A stretch of 64,000 nucleotides of DNA from Demequina aestuarii (GCF_000975095.1 NZ_BBRD01000001.1:1259467-1323466); one strand, 5' to 3'. Positions 35,401-43,499 are shown, counted from the first letter of the stretch. Translations and numbers: made by a program. The notes: generated from the sequence alone by a model not told the origin.

Positions 35401-35842
35401 ACAGGTTGACGTTCAGCTCCGCTCCCCCGGCGCGCAGAGCACGCAGCGCGGTGGAGAGTCGGCGGGGGCGCGAGTCGACCACGAGGTGCGCCACGAGGGC
35501 CCGGACGAAGCGCCGGGCGACCCTCACCGTGGTCCGCGGTGCCACCCGAGACGCGGCCGCTCCGGCCCGCGACAGCCACACCAAGGGTGCCGGGAGGTGC
35601 CCGGGCGCGTCGGCAGAGGCGCGCCGCAGGGCTGCGGCGGCGACGCGGGGGTCCTCCGGCCGCACGAGGCCGTCGACCACCTCGGTCAGGTACCGCAACC
35701 CGCCGTCCGATCTCAGGGCGTGGCCCATGATGCGTGCGCCGAGCGTGGGCCGAGTCGACGTGGACGCGGCCAGCCACTGCTGCACCTGGTGGACGGCACG
35801 ATCGGCGTCGTGGTGGACGGAGGTAGCGGCGGGGACGGCCAT
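32411..35842 (-). CDS. putA: Bifunctional proline dehydrogenase / P5C dehydrogenase PutA
   Basis: Oxidises proline to glutamate in two steps, FAD-dependent then NAD-dependent. The proline dehydrogenase barrel covers about residues 100-400 (YVSIKVSA, FVNLDMEEYRDLEVT, RIVKGAN). The aldehyde dehydrogenase part covers about 500-980, with PPWNFPVAIPAG, ILKPAEEA and catalytic C741 in GHAGQKCSAAS. A C-terminal ~150-residue extension follows. The N-terminal ribbon-helix-helix DNA-binding domain of Gram-negative PutA is absent, so control must come from elsewhere, most likely the divergent LysR gene. Length is 1143, close to the corynebacterial form. Confidence 0.94.
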   Translation of the reverse strand: MAVPAATSVHHDADRAVHQVQQWLAASTSTRPTLGARIMGHALRSDGGLRYLTEVVDGLVRPEDPRVAAAALRRASADAPGHLPAPLVWLSRAGAAASRVAPRTTVRVARRFVRALVAHLVVDSRPRRLSTALRALRAGGAELNVNLLGEAVLGRGEAERRIDRTRALIEHPDVDYVSIKVSAATAPHSPWDVDGAVEEITGALFPLYEAARDAGGTFVNLDMEEYRDLEVTLAVFERLMRDDRLRDLSAGIVLQAYLPESTAALERVQRLAQERVTAGGAVLRVRIVKGANLSMERVESEVRGWPLAPWSSKVESDAHYKRMIDAALTPESTSSLLVGVAGHNLFDVAHAWDKATQRGVADAVQFEMLLGMGEPVATAVARDVGRLRLYTPVVDPADFDVALAYLVRRLEEVANPQNFLSRLPTLASSPADFDREERAFRAACELAAQTAPSPSHRAGGPVPARQVGFHNAPDADPAVEAVRRQGTTTLERAASSSAGVEAIAAARIDDGDALATVIGEVHAGGERWGRTSGADRGRLLDHIADALERGRDELVEVMASEAGKTLDQADPEVSEAIDFARYYAQSARGLHNVDGAVPMPRALTVVTPPWNFPVAIPAGSTLAALAAGSAVILKPAEEARRCSAVLVDVLRGAGVPSDLVRLVDIDPRRLGHALIGDPRVDQVILTGAFDTAQGFLDARPDLHLHAETSGKNAMIITPSADMDLAVRDLVASAFGHAGQKCSAASIAVLVGSVAESPRFHRQLRDAVTSLRVGDATDPGTQMGPVIAEPTGKLERGLTRLDGDETWWVEPRRLADGLWTPAVRGWVEPGAFLHRIECFGPVLGIMRARDLDHAIALVNAVDYGLTSGIHTLDEDEIRQWVDSVEAGNLYVNKGTTGAIVQRQPFGGWKRSVVGPTVKAGGPHYVGTLTGWARADLPADDGALHDGAGGDLEPRVEAVIRAAEHAWVRAAALADERAWMLEYGVGHDPTGLACEANVLRYVPTSAVVRWDGESVDDLVRVCAAMIRAGGHGVVSTAEPLPRQLAEALDAAAVPVRHESSATAIAGLRHGGAARVRMVGAVDAAWHGHADIAVFDGAVTGAPALELVPFLREQAVSLTTHRYGTPFTPAERIAHDLRRGVRTRDA

Positions 35843-35880
35843 GGCCTCAGTGTGCGGCCCCTCAACACTTGAGGTCTATC

Positions 35881-35901
35881 CAATGTCTCTGGAGAACATT
35901 G
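35881..35901. promoter_or_regulatory. Inverted repeat CAATGT-N9-ACATTG, likely LysR site
   Basis: A 6-bp inverted repeat with a nine-base centre lies midway between divergent putA and lysR. The size and place fit a LysR-type recognition site that acts on both genes. Confidence 0.55.
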
Positions 35902-35924
35902 TGAAGGTGTGCTGAACTATAGCC

Positions 35925-36812
35925 ATGCTCAACATCCACCGGCTTCGCACGCTTCGCGAGTTCGCCATTCGTGGGACGGTCGCGGGTGCCGCTGACAGTC
36001 TCGGCTACACCGCATCGGCCGTGTCGCAGCAGCTCTCGGCGCTCGAGGCGGAGACCGGGGTGCGGCTGCTGCGCAAGTCAGGACGCCGGCTCGTCCTCAC
36101 GACCGCGGGCGAACGGCTGGTCGCGGCAGCCGACACGGTGCTGGACGCGGTCGAGGCCGCAGAGTCGGACCTGCGCGCCACCCATGATGAGCCGGCAGGC
36201 GTGGTGAGGCTGGCACTCTTCCAGTCGGCGGCGCTGTCGCTCTTGCCGAGCGCCCTGTCGCTCCTGCGCCGCTCAGCTCCGCGCGTGCGTCTCCAAGTCA
36301 CGCAGAGCGAGCCTGCCCAGGCCCTCGAGGACACGTGGGCACGCGACTACGACGTGGTCGTCGCAGAGGAGTACCCGCACCATTCCGCGCCCCACTACCC
36401 CGGCCTGCGAAGGGAGACGCTGGTCGAGGACGAGATCTCGGTGGCGTCGCGGACCCCCACGGTGACCTTGACCGACCACCAGCACAGCGCCTGGGTCATG
36501 GAGCCGCGCGGAACCGCGTCGCGACACTACGCGGAGCAGACGTGCCGTCGCGCCGGGTTCGAGCCCGACGTGCGCTACGAGACTGCGGACCTCCAGGCGC
36601 ATATTGCGTTGGTCGCCGCGGGCGAGGCGGTCTCGTTGCTCCCCGGACTGATGTGGATGACGGCCCCGACGGATCTCCCCCGCAGTCCGCTGCCGGGTCA
36701 GCCGCTGCGGACCGTCTTTGCGGCGCTCCGCGCGACCACGTCCGTGGACCCCGCAGTCACCGCCGTGCTCACGGCTCTTCGACGCTCTGCCGCACCGTTG
36801 GGTCGGGTGTAG
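35925..36812 (+). CDS. LysR-family transcriptional regulator
   Basis: A 295-residue LysR-type regulator. The N-terminal winged helix is MLNIHRLRTLREFAIRGTV in part, then GYTASAVSQQLSALEAETGVRLLRKSGRRLVLTTAGERL in outline. The C-terminal periplasmic-binding-like domain (about 90-285) binds the effector. It is divergent from putA with a symmetric site between, so it is the probable regulator of proline catabolism, with proline or a derivative as effector (inference). The 3' end overlaps the convergent EI24 gene by 44 bases. Confidence 0.88.
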   Translation: MLNIHRLRTLREFAIRGTVAGAADSLGYTASAVSQQLSALEAETGVRLLRKSGRRLVLTTAGERLVAAADTVLDAVEAAESDLRATHDEPAGVVRLALFQSAALSLLPSALSLLRRSAPRVRLQVTQSEPAQALEDTWARDYDVVVAEEYPHHSAPHYPGLRRETLVEDEISVASRTPTVTLTDHQHSAWVMEPRGTASRHYAEQTCRRAGFEPDVRYETADLQAHIALVAAGEAVSLLPGLMWMTAPTDLPRSPLPGQPLRTVFAALRATTSVDPAVTAVLTALRRSAAPLGRV

Positions 36813-37608
36813 CCCCGGCGGTCGCTGGCCGGGACGGACCGCTGGCGTCGTTGACGAGCAGAGTCGCACCGGCCACTGCGGCAGGCATGAAGAGCGCCGC
36901 GCCCAGGGGAACGAGGAACAGCACGAAGACGGCGGCTCCGAAGCCGCCGACGCGCGCACGATGACGCCTCAGCACCGACCGTCGCTGGGCCAGCGAGACA
37001 TGGCCCCGCCGAGCAAGCGGATACGCCGTGAGCTCGAGCGCAAGGAACCAGCCGCCGATCGTCGCGCCGGCGATGAACGCCACCGGCCCACCGACCACCG
37101 GCACGAGCCCGATCAGGAACAGCCCCACGGCGAAGGGAAGGGTGAGGAGAGCGAGCCTCACGCCTTCGCTCACGCTGCGCAGCAGAGCCCTCGCCCACTG
37201 CTCGTCCGGCTCGGCCCCGGTGAAGCCCTGCTGTGCATCGACCGCGCGGCCGATCCTCTCGAAGAACGGCTGTCCGATGGTCAGGGTGACGGCCGTGAAC
37301 GCGTACACCGCGACCAGGACTGTCGCAGCCACCACGGCGAGGCCCGCGATGATCTGCACGGCCGACTGCGCCCACCCGTCCTCCGAGACCACGAGGCCGG
37401 CGATCGCCCGTGACCAGTCCGCGACGCGGGTGGCGACCACGAAGACTGATGCACCGAAGATCACCGTCGTGATCGCCCCAGGCAGCAGCCCCCATGCCAT
37501 GAGAGCGGGGGACGTGCCCCACGTCCGGAGACCTCGCCAGGCGGTGGTGGCGCCGAGCATGGCTTCACGCGCGGAGCGGATGGCTCCGGAAGGTGGTCGC
37601 GTGGCCAT
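36769..37608 (-). CDS. EI24/CysZ-like membrane protein
   Basis: A 279-residue polytopic protein of the EI24 domain family, which includes the sulfate permease CysZ. Hydrophobic segments lie at about 38-65, 85-120, 150-185 and 215-245, with the conserved QPFFERIGRAVD after the second. The family function in actinobacteria is not established; sulfate transport is possible but not shown. The start has a TACCAT box six bases upstream. Its 3' end overlaps lysR. Confidence 0.78.
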   Translation of the reverse strand: MATRPPSGAIRSAREAMLGATTAWRGLRTWGTSPALMAWGLLPGAITTVIFGASVFVVATRVADWSRAIAGLVVSEDGWAQSAVQIIAGLAVVAATVLVAVYAFTAVTLTIGQPFFERIGRAVDAQQGFTGAEPDEQWARALLRSVSEGVRLALLTLPFAVGLFLIGLVPVVGGPVAFIAGATIGGWFLALELTAYPLARRGHVSLAQRRSVLRRHRARVGGFGAAVFVLFLVPLGAALFMPAAVAGATLLVNDASGPSRPATAGATPDPTVRQSVEEP

Positions 37609-37614
37609 GTGGCG

Positions 37615-37620
37615 ATGGTA
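37615..37620 (-). promoter_or_regulatory. -10 box TACCAT, leaderless EI24 start
   Basis: Minus-strand TACCAT, six bases, then ATG. Confidence 0.45.
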
Positions 37621-37636
37621 GTCGTCTCGCCGTGGC

Positions 37637-37642
37637 TATCCT
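37637..37642 (+). promoter_or_regulatory. -10 box TATCCT for the amidohydrolase
   Basis: TATCCT on the plus strand would start a transcript with a leader of about 40 bases before the amidohydrolase. It lies back to back with the EI24 promoter. Confidence 0.35.
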
Positions 37643-37687
37643 GGCCCCGTCCCCGAGCCCTCCGACGCCTCTTGGCGGTGCCCCCTC

Positions 37688-39148
37688 ATGACCGACCTTC
37701 TCCTGCGCAATGCACGCCTGCTCGGGGGCGATGCTCCCGTCGACATTGCCGTTCACGATGGCCGGGTGGCCAGGATCGCTCCGGCGACCGGCGCCGGACC
37801 GGCTGGTCCCGCTGCCGAGGTCCTCGACCTCGAGGGCCGGTGGGTCACACCCGGTCTGTGGGATCACCATGTGCACTTCACGCAGTGGGCCATTGTGCGG
37901 CGCAGGCTCGATCTCTCGGGCGCGCGCAGCGCGGCCGCCGCCGGGCAGATCATCGCCGCACGCATGGTCGCCGAGATCGAGATGCACGAGCCGATCATCG
38001 GCTACGGGTACCGCGACGCGATGTGGGAGGACGAGGCGACGGCCGAGGTGCTCGACGAGGTCGCTCCACACCGGCCGGTGGTGGTGCTGTCGGGAGATAT
38101 GCACGCGTGTTGGGTGAACACCGCGGCGCGGGACCGCTACGGACTTCCCGACGCCGGGGTGCTGCGCGAGGACGATGCGTTCGCCTTGCAGATGCGACTC
38201 GAGAAGGCGGCCCCTGGCGACGAGGACCTCGCGATCTCGGAGGCGGCCGTCGCGGCCGCATCTCGTGGCGTCGTCGGGATCGTCGACCTCGAGATGGCGC
38301 ACAACCTTGCGGGATGGACTGAGCGCATGACCCGTGGCCTGCACGCGTTGCGCGTGCACTCAGGCTTCTACCCCGCCGAGTTGGATGAGCGCCTCGAGGC
38401 CGGATGGCGCACCGGAGATGAGGTCCCCGGCACCGCAGGCCTGCTGACCATCGGGCCGCTCAAGATCATCACCGACGGATCCCTCAACACGCGCACCGCC
38501 TACTGCCACGAGCCCTACCCGGGGCGCGACACCCGCGGCGTCCTCACGGTCTCTCCCGAGGAGTCGGAGGCGTTGCTGACCCGGACCGTCGCACACGGGT
38601 ACACCGCGGCCGTCCACGCGATCGGGGATGCCGCCGTGACCCATGCGCTCGACGCTTTCGAGCGCACCGGCGCACAGGGGACCATCGAGCACGCTCAGCT
38701 GGTGCGCACCGAGGATCTCTCCCGGTTCGGCGCCCTGGGGATCGCCGCGTCGGTGCAGCCCGAACACCTTTGGGACGATCGCGACCCCACGGAGCGCATC
38801 TGGCCCGACCGCGCCGACCGCGCGTTCCCGCTCGGGGCGCTCCGAGACGCAGGCGCTCGGCTTCTTCTCGGTTCGGATGCTCCCGTCTCGCCCCTCGACC
38901 CGTGGCGCGCGATCGCCGCTGCGGTGCACCGCAGTGCTGACGAGCGTGCGCCGTGGCACCCCGAGCACTCCCTCACGCGTGAGCAGGCGCTGATCGCTTC
39001 GGCGGGCACCTTGCACGTCGAGGAGGGCGGCCCCGCCGACATGGTGGTGCTCGAGGCGGACCCGCTTCATTGCGTCAACTCCGCGCTGGTGCGCATGCCC
39101 GTCGCCGCGACGCTCGTGGCAGGTCGATTCACGCATCGCACGCTCTGA
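37688..39148 (+). CDS. Amidohydrolase family 3 (YtcJ/NfdA-like)
   Basis: A 486-residue metal-dependent hydrolase. The beta-sandwich N-terminus (LLLRNARLLGG) leads into the barrel with the metal motif DHHVHF near residue 60, then IGYGYRDAMWED, KIITDGSLNTRTA, the histidine HAIGDAAV, the IEHAQL histidine and the final aspartate in LLLGSDAPVSPLDPW. All expected metal ligands are present. The family acts on exocyclic amide bonds such as those of N-substituted formamides; the substrate is unknown. It ends ten bases before the convergent osmC gene. Confidence 0.86.
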   Translation: MTDLLLRNARLLGGDAPVDIAVHDGRVARIAPATGAGPAGPAAEVLDLEGRWVTPGLWDHHVHFTQWAIVRRRLDLSGARSAAAAGQIIAARMVAEIEMHEPIIGYGYRDAMWEDEATAEVLDEVAPHRPVVVLSGDMHACWVNTAARDRYGLPDAGVLREDDAFALQMRLEKAAPGDEDLAISEAAVAAASRGVVGIVDLEMAHNLAGWTERMTRGLHALRVHSGFYPAELDERLEAGWRTGDEVPGTAGLLTIGPLKIITDGSLNTRTAYCHEPYPGRDTRGVLTVSPEESEALLTRTVAHGYTAAVHAIGDAAVTHALDAFERTGAQGTIEHAQLVRTEDLSRFGALGIAASVQPEHLWDDRDPTERIWPDRADRAFPLGALRDAGARLLLGSDAPVSPLDPWRAIAAAVHRSADERAPWHPEHSLTREQALIASAGTLHVEEGGPADMVVLEADPLHCVNSALVRMPVAATLVAGRFTHRTL

Positions 39149-39158
39149 CGCGCAGGCG

Positions 39159-39584
39159 CTAGAGCAGCGTCGCGCTCTCCAGGGCGACGTGAGTCCCGGC
39201 CAATGCCTGAGACACGGGGCAGTTCTCCTTGGCGTCCTCCGCGAACTCGCTGAACCGCATCTGGTCGATGCCGGGCACCGTCGCGGTCACGGTGAGGACC
39301 GATGACGTGATGCCTTCACCGGGGACGAACGTCACCTCGGCGCTGGTCTCGATCTGCTCCGGCGGCGTGCCTGCCTCACTGAGCGCGTGCGACAGCGCCA
39401 TCGAGTAGCACGAGGCGTGGGCCGCGGCGATCAGCTCCTCGGGGGTGGTGGTCGATTCAGAGCCTTCCGCGCGGGCCTTCCAGTCGACCGCGAGAGACGC
39501 GACCCCCGTGGCGAGAGTCGTGGTTCCTGCGCCCTCTGCGAGGGATCCATGCCAAACCGTCGAAGCCTTGCTGTGCACTGCCAT
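39159..39584 (-). CDS. osmC: OsmC-family peroxiredoxin
   Basis: A 141-residue thiol peroxidase of the OsmC type, which detoxifies organic hydroperoxides. The two redox cysteines lie in AAHASCYSMALSHAL and AKENCPVSQAL, as in OsmC. The N-terminus has the family's KASTVWHGSL pattern. The ATG has AAGGGC upstream. A much longer open frame continues upstream but contains no conserved sequence. Confidence 0.92.
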   Translation of the reverse strand: MAVHSKASTVWHGSLAEGAGTTTLATGVASLAVDWKARAEGSESTTTPEELIAAAHASCYSMALSHALSEAGTPPEQIETSAEVTFVPGEGITSSVLTVTATVPGIDQMRFSEFAEDAKENCPVSQALAGTHVALESATLL

Positions 39585-39679
39585 GTCGCTGCCCTTCGTG
39601 TGGTGACGGACGCGGTCCGCGCCCGCACAGTCAGTCAAGCACGGCCCACCGCGACACGCCCGACAGGTGCCGTGCGGGT

Positions 39680-40951
39680 CTACCGCGACGCTGACGAGGA
39701 GAAGGCCGTCTCCTGCGCATCGGGCACGTCGCGCCCGTCTGCCGAGGAGGCGCCACCGTCGCCGCGGGTCGCGGCCCATCCCAGCGCAGCGCACACGACG
39801 CCGGGGACGCACAGCACGAGGCCCAGCCAGGTGGGCGCGAGGTAGCCCCACCCGGCCGCGATGACGATCCCGCCCAGGAATGCGCCGAGCGCATTGCCGA
39901 TGTTGAGCGCGGAGTGGTTGAGCGCCGCGGCCATGGTCTGGCTGTCCCCGGCCACGTCCATGAGCCGGGTCTGAATGGCAGGCGACAGTGCCGCAGCCGC
40001 TCCGCCCACGAGGAACAGGCCGATCAGCAGGCCGGGGACCGAGCCTGCCCCCGCGATGAGCACCACCAGCGCGACGACAAACACACCGAAGAGCTGGAAG
40101 ACCGCGCGGAGGGCGCCCCGATCCGCCAGTCGGCCGCCGACGAAGTTGCCTGCGGTCATGCCCAGTCCGAGCACCACCAGGGCGACCGGCACCAGAGACT
40201 CGGTGGCTCCCGTGACCTCGGTCGCGAGCGGCGACACATAGCTGTAGACCGCGAAGAAGCCTCCGAAGCCGAGAGCCCCGGTCAGCAGCGCGAACCACAC
40301 CGCGGGGCGCCCGAAAGCCCGGAGCTCGCGGCCCATCGTGGCGCCAGGGTCCCCGGGAGCGCGTGGGACGAATGCGAGGATGGCGGCGGTGCTGAGTGCG
40401 AACAGGCCCGCGACGGTCATGTATGCGATGCGCCACCCCGCCTGCTGCCCCAGGAAGGTGATCGCGGGCACGCCGACCACATTGGCGATCGTCAGCCCCG
40501 CCAGGACGAACGCGACCGCCTGGCCTCGCCTGCCCGGCCCCATGAGGCGTGCCGCGACGAGCGCCGCGATGCCGAAGTACGCGCCGTGGGGAAGGCCCGC
40601 CAGGAACCGCGCGGCCACGACCGTCTCGAACGTGGGGGCGAGGGCTGACGCGACCGTGCCCAGGGTGAAGGCCGCCGCAAGCACTGTCAGCACGGTCTTG
40701 CGCGGGTAGCGGGCCGCGATTGCCGCGATCGTGGGTGCACCAGCGACCACGCCGGCGGCGTAGGCGGTGACGATCCAGCCGGCACGCGCGATCGCCTCTT
40801 CCGGGCTCGCCTCCCACAACGCCGGCACCAGGTCGCGCGCCATGTCCGGCAACAGCCCCATGGCGACGAACTCCGTCGTGCCGATGCCGAAGCCGCCGAG
40901 GGCGAGCGCGAAGAGGGCGAGCCGCGTGCGGGCAGGCGTCAGGGAGGTCAT
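39680..40951 (-). CDS. MFS transporter, DHA1 family (AraJ/YdhP-like)
   Basis: A 423-residue, 12-helix exporter of the major facilitator superfamily. The N-terminal GTTEFVAMGLLPDMA and the loop RYPRKTVL with later RLMGPGRRGQA are typical of the arabinose-efflux/YdhP group of drug and metabolite exporters. Substrate unknown. I chose the ATG at 40951, where conserved sequence starts; an in-frame ATG at 41002 would add 17 residues. The -10 box TAGGCT at 41007-41012 lies just upstream of both starts. Confidence 0.86.
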   Translation of the reverse strand: MTSLTPARTRLALFALALGGFGIGTTEFVAMGLLPDMARDLVPALWEASPEEAIARAGWIVTAYAAGVVAGAPTIAAIAARYPRKTVLTVLAAAFTLGTVASALAPTFETVVAARFLAGLPHGAYFGIAALVAARLMGPGRRGQAVAFVLAGLTIANVVGVPAITFLGQQAGWRIAYMTVAGLFALSTAAILAFVPRAPGDPGATMGRELRAFGRPAVWFALLTGALGFGGFFAVYSYVSPLATEVTGATESLVPVALVVLGLGMTAGNFVGGRLADRGALRAVFQLFGVFVVALVVLIAGAGSVPGLLIGLFLVGGAAAALSPAIQTRLMDVAGDSQTMAAALNHSALNIGNALGAFLGGIVIAAGWGYLAPTWLGLVLCVPGVVCAALGWAATRGDGGASSADGRDVPDAQETAFSSSASR

Positions 40952-41006
40952 GTCGGTGGCCGATCGGTGGCGGGTCAAGGGGGCGCGCTCACCTGTGAGC
41001 ATGCCC

Positions 41007-41012
41007 AGCCTA
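41007..41012 (-). promoter_or_regulatory. -10 box TAGGCT for the MFS gene
   Basis: Minus-strand TAGGCT. Transcription six to seven bases downstream would begin at about 41000. Confidence 0.4.
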
Positions 41013-41045
41013 GGTCCGCAGGCGCCCGGCGCAGAACCCGGCCGG

Positions 41046-41051
41046 GATACT
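41046..41051 (+). promoter_or_regulatory. -10-like GATACT, leaderless esterase start
   Basis: GATACT with a six-base spacer precedes the ATG. The spacer GGGGGC could instead serve as a poor ribosome binding site. Confidence 0.35.
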
Positions 41052-41057
41052 GGGGGC

Positions 41058-41711
41058 ATGGACATCACTGCCTTCACCCGCTCCCCCGACTGGGACGATG
41101 CGCGCCCGCCCACCGGCCCCGTCGTGGTGCTGCTGCATGGCTATGGCTCGCACGAGGGCGACCTGGCTGGTCTGGCACCGTGGCTCCCGGCCGGCATGCC
41201 GTGGATCTCGCTTCGTGCGCCGATTCCCATGCCGGGTGCCGGCTTTGCGTGGTTTCCCCTCACCCTCCCCGACACCCCTCCCCCGGCGCCGATCGCGGCG
41301 GCGACCGCCGCGCTCTGGGAGTGGATCGACACCCACCTGGGCGCCGAGACCGCGCTCATTCCGATGGGCTTCTCTCAAGGCGGGCTGATGGCGCTGCAGC
41401 TGCTGCGCACGCGCCCCGAGCGCATCGCGGCGACCGTGGTCCTGGCCGGATTCGTCACGGACGCGCCGCAGCCGCCCGATGCGCTCCTCAGCGAGCAGCG
41501 TCCACGCGTGTTCTGGGGTCGGGGCGGCGCCGACCCGGTGATCCCGAGTGACGCGGTGACGCACACCGCTGAGTTCCTGCCCCGCCACAGCACGTTGACG
41601 GAGCGGGTCTATTCCGGGCTCGGCCACGCGGTGGACCATCGCGTGCTCGACGACGTGCGGAGCTTCCTCGATGCTTCGACGGCATCGCGCGGTGCTGGCC
41701 AGGCGGGATAG
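41058..41711 (+). CDS. Phospholipase/carboxylesterase family hydrolase
   Basis: A 217-residue alpha/beta hydrolase of the carboxylesterase/lysophospholipase group. The oxyanion motif is LLHGYGSHEGDL, the nucleophile elbow is GFSQGG, the acid is in GGADPVIP and the histidine is in GLGHAVD. It is a soluble single-domain enzyme of normal length. Substrate unknown. It is divergent from the MFS gene with a shared 106-base promoter region. Confidence 0.86.
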   Translation: MDITAFTRSPDWDDARPPTGPVVVLLHGYGSHEGDLAGLAPWLPAGMPWISLRAPIPMPGAGFAWFPLTLPDTPPPAPIAAATAALWEWIDTHLGAETALIPMGFSQGGLMALQLLRTRPERIAATVVLAGFVTDAPQPPDALLSEQRPRVFWGRGGADPVIPSDAVTHTAEFLPRHSTLTERVYSGLGHAVDHRVLDDVRSFLDASTASRGAGQAG

Positions 41712-41724
41712 CGGCATCGCTGGC

Positions 41725-41730
41725 TAGAGT
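41725..41730 (+). promoter_or_regulatory. -10 box TAGAGT for the PAP2-like gene
   Basis: TAGAGT would give a leader of about 33 bases with the ribosome binding site AGGGAG before the ATG at 41770. Confidence 0.35.
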
Positions 41731-41769
41731 GACCACAGGCCGTCGGTCACGGCCACCTCAGGGAGCGTC

Positions 41770-42564
41770 ATGGACAGCACGGTGCGCACGACGGTGCAGG
41801 AGCGGATCGCCGTCTCCGCGGTCAGCGCGGCCGTGTTCATCGCCGTCTACACGTGGGCAGTGACGACGGCCGCCGGTCAGGAGTTCGACGGCTCGACCCT
41901 GGCGCTGGGCGCCGAGCTGCGCGAACGGTGGAGCGAGCCGACCCTGGCCCGCGCCGCCGACCTCGCCCCGTGGGCCATCGTGGTGCCGACGGGTCTCCTG
42001 CTCGCGGTGCACGCCCTGCGTGGACGCTGGAAGCAGGCCATGATCGCAGGCGCGCTCCCCGTGATCGCGTACGTGATCGCGACGGCGCTGCATGACGCCC
42101 TGCTGCCGCGCCCGTACCTCGGGGACTTCGGCTATGACATCAACACCCTCCCCAGCGAACGGCTTGCGGTCGCGGTCGCCTGCTGCTGCGTGCTGGTGTG
42201 GCTCTCGCCTCGACTCGTGCCCCGCGCCGTGCTGGTGCCGGTGCTGGCGGTCGCTGCCGGTGCGGTGGGCGCCCTCGAGGTCGCGGCCTTCTCGTCACGG
42301 TTCGCCGATGTGGTCGCCTGTGCTCCCCTGGTCGGGATATTGGCGGCGTGGTGGCTTCCTTTCGGCGCGCCACGGTCACGGTCCCTGGTCGCGATCGGAG
42401 CTAGCGTCGCCGCCATCATGGGTGCCGTCGGTGTGGTGTTGATGATCGGTTGGGCAGGCGCGGGATACCACCCAGGCGCCATGACCCCGGGGCTCATCGG
42501 CACCGGCCTGTGCGTCGCGGCGGGCGTCACCGCCCTCAGTCTCGCGCTGAGGCGCCAGGTCTGA
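41770..42564 (+). CDS. PAP2-fold membrane protein with lost active site
   Basis: A 264-residue polytopic protein whose layout follows the phosphatidic acid phosphatase type 2 fold. The places of the three PAP2 motifs can be found, but only fragments remain: RP in LLPRPYL for motif 1, PSER in place of PSGH, and SRFADVVACAP in place of SR-x5-H-x3-D, so both catalytic histidines are gone. It is therefore unlikely to be a phosphatase. It could bind lipid-phosphate or act as a structural subunit. The 3' end overlaps the convergent glycosyltransferase gene by 29 bases. Confidence 0.62.
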   Translation: MDSTVRTTVQERIAVSAVSAAVFIAVYTWAVTTAAGQEFDGSTLALGAELRERWSEPTLARAADLAPWAIVVPTGLLLAVHALRGRWKQAMIAGALPVIAYVIATALHDALLPRPYLGDFGYDINTLPSERLAVAVACCCVLVWLSPRLVPRAVLVPVLAVAAGAVGALEVAAFSSRFADVVACAPLVGILAAWWLPFGAPRSRSLVAIGASVAAIMGAVGVVLMIGWAGAGYHPGAMTPGLIGTGLCVAAGVTALSLALRRQV

Positions 42565-43435
42565 ACCGTCTCGCAACCGCATCGGCCGGTGCGGCGGGCG
42601 CGAATGACGCGGCCCACGCCACCTCCCGTGCGGCTCTCCACGGGTGTCCTCCTCGCAGCGCCGCCCGTGCGACGCGCCCGGCGCTCCACCACGCGAACCT
42701 GTCGTTGGCGCGCAGGCTCACGGCGTAGTCATCCGCGCGGTGCGGGTCGTCGTCGCGACGCGCCGTGACCACCTGGCGGATCGCCACCGCAAGCGCGCGG
42801 TGACGCCGCGTCACGTTGGCGTCGTGCGTGCGGTAGTCGCTGATGGCCCCTGGCGCATACGCGAGGGGGCCGATGCGCGTGAGCTTCAGCACCAGGTCGA
42901 GGTCCTCGGCGAGCGTCAGCTGCTCGTCGAACCCGCCCACGGCCTCGAACGCCTCGCGTCGGACCACCAGGTTGGGAAGCATCACGGTCACGCGCCGCGC
43001 CACGATGTCCGCAGGCGTGGCCCGGTACTGGTCGGGCTCGCCCATCACGCGGCCGGCGGCGTCGATCGTCCGCAGGTCGCCGTAACTCGCGGGTGCGTGC
43101 TCGTCACGCGCCAACGCGTCGACCTGGAGCGCGATCCGGTGGGGATCCCAGCGATCGTCGTCATCGAGGAATGCCAGGATGTCGCCGCGCGCACGCCGGA
43201 CGCCAGCATTGCGCGCTGACGCCGCCCCGGAGGACGGCACCCGCACGACCGTCACGTCGGGATGCGCGGAGGTGACGCGCGCGAGAGCGGCCGGGTCGGG
43301 GGAACCGTCGTCGACCACCAGGATCTCGATGAGAGGGTGAGTCTGCGACTCCACGGAGCGCAGCGCCTCGTCGAGGAAGGGGCTCGCGCGGTTGGTCGCG
43401 ACGATGCACGACACCAAGGGCGCAGCATCAGCCAT
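42536..43435 (-). CDS. Family 2 glycosyltransferase
   Basis: A 299-residue inverting glycosyltransferase of the GT-A fold. It starts with VSCIVATNRASPFLDEALRSV; the nucleotide-binding VVDDGSPD and the metal-binding run LDDDDRWD are intact, and the acceptor region EAFEAVGGFDEQLTLAEDLDL follows. The last ~80 residues are basic and arginine-rich. No membrane helix. It is at the edge of the envelope-glycan locus. The start has a TACGGT box six bases upstream. Confidence 0.86.
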   Translation of the reverse strand: MADAAPLVSCIVATNRASPFLDEALRSVESQTHPLIEILVVDDGSPDPAALARVTSAHPDVTVVRVPSSGAASARNAGVRRARGDILAFLDDDDRWDPHRIALQVDALARDEHAPASYGDLRTIDAAGRVMGEPDQYRATPADIVARRVTVMLPNLVVRREAFEAVGGFDEQLTLAEDLDLVLKLTRIGPLAYAPGAISDYRTHDANVTRRHRALAVAIRQVVTARRDDDPHRADDYAVSLRANDRFAWWSAGRVARAALRGGHPWRAAREVAWAASFAPAAPADAVARRFRPGASARD

Positions 43436-43441
43436 AGGCAC

Positions 43442-43447
43442 ACCGTA
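43442..43447 (-). promoter_or_regulatory. -10 box TACGGT, leaderless start
   Basis: Minus-strand TACGGT, six bases, then the ATG of the glycosyltransferase. Confidence 0.45.
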
Positions 43448-43468
43448 GTGCGGGGGTGGGGCCAGCGG

Positions 43469-43474
43469 TAGCAT
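43469..43474 (+). promoter_or_regulatory. -10 box TAGCAT
   Basis: Plus-strand TAGCAT would start a short leader (about 19 bases) with the ribosome binding site GAGGTGAGGG before the ATG at 43500. Confidence 0.4.
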
Positions 43475-43499
43475 CACGCCAGGAAGATGAGGTGAGGGC

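Noticed and set aside
34070-35872. Long open frame on the plus strand opposite putA
   Set aside because: Shadow of putA with an atypical Arg/His-rich composition.
39585-40817. N-terminal extension of OsmC through the MFS gene
   Set aside because: The frame is open by chance. The OsmC ATG has a ribosome binding site, and the upstream frame is a shadow of the MFS gene.
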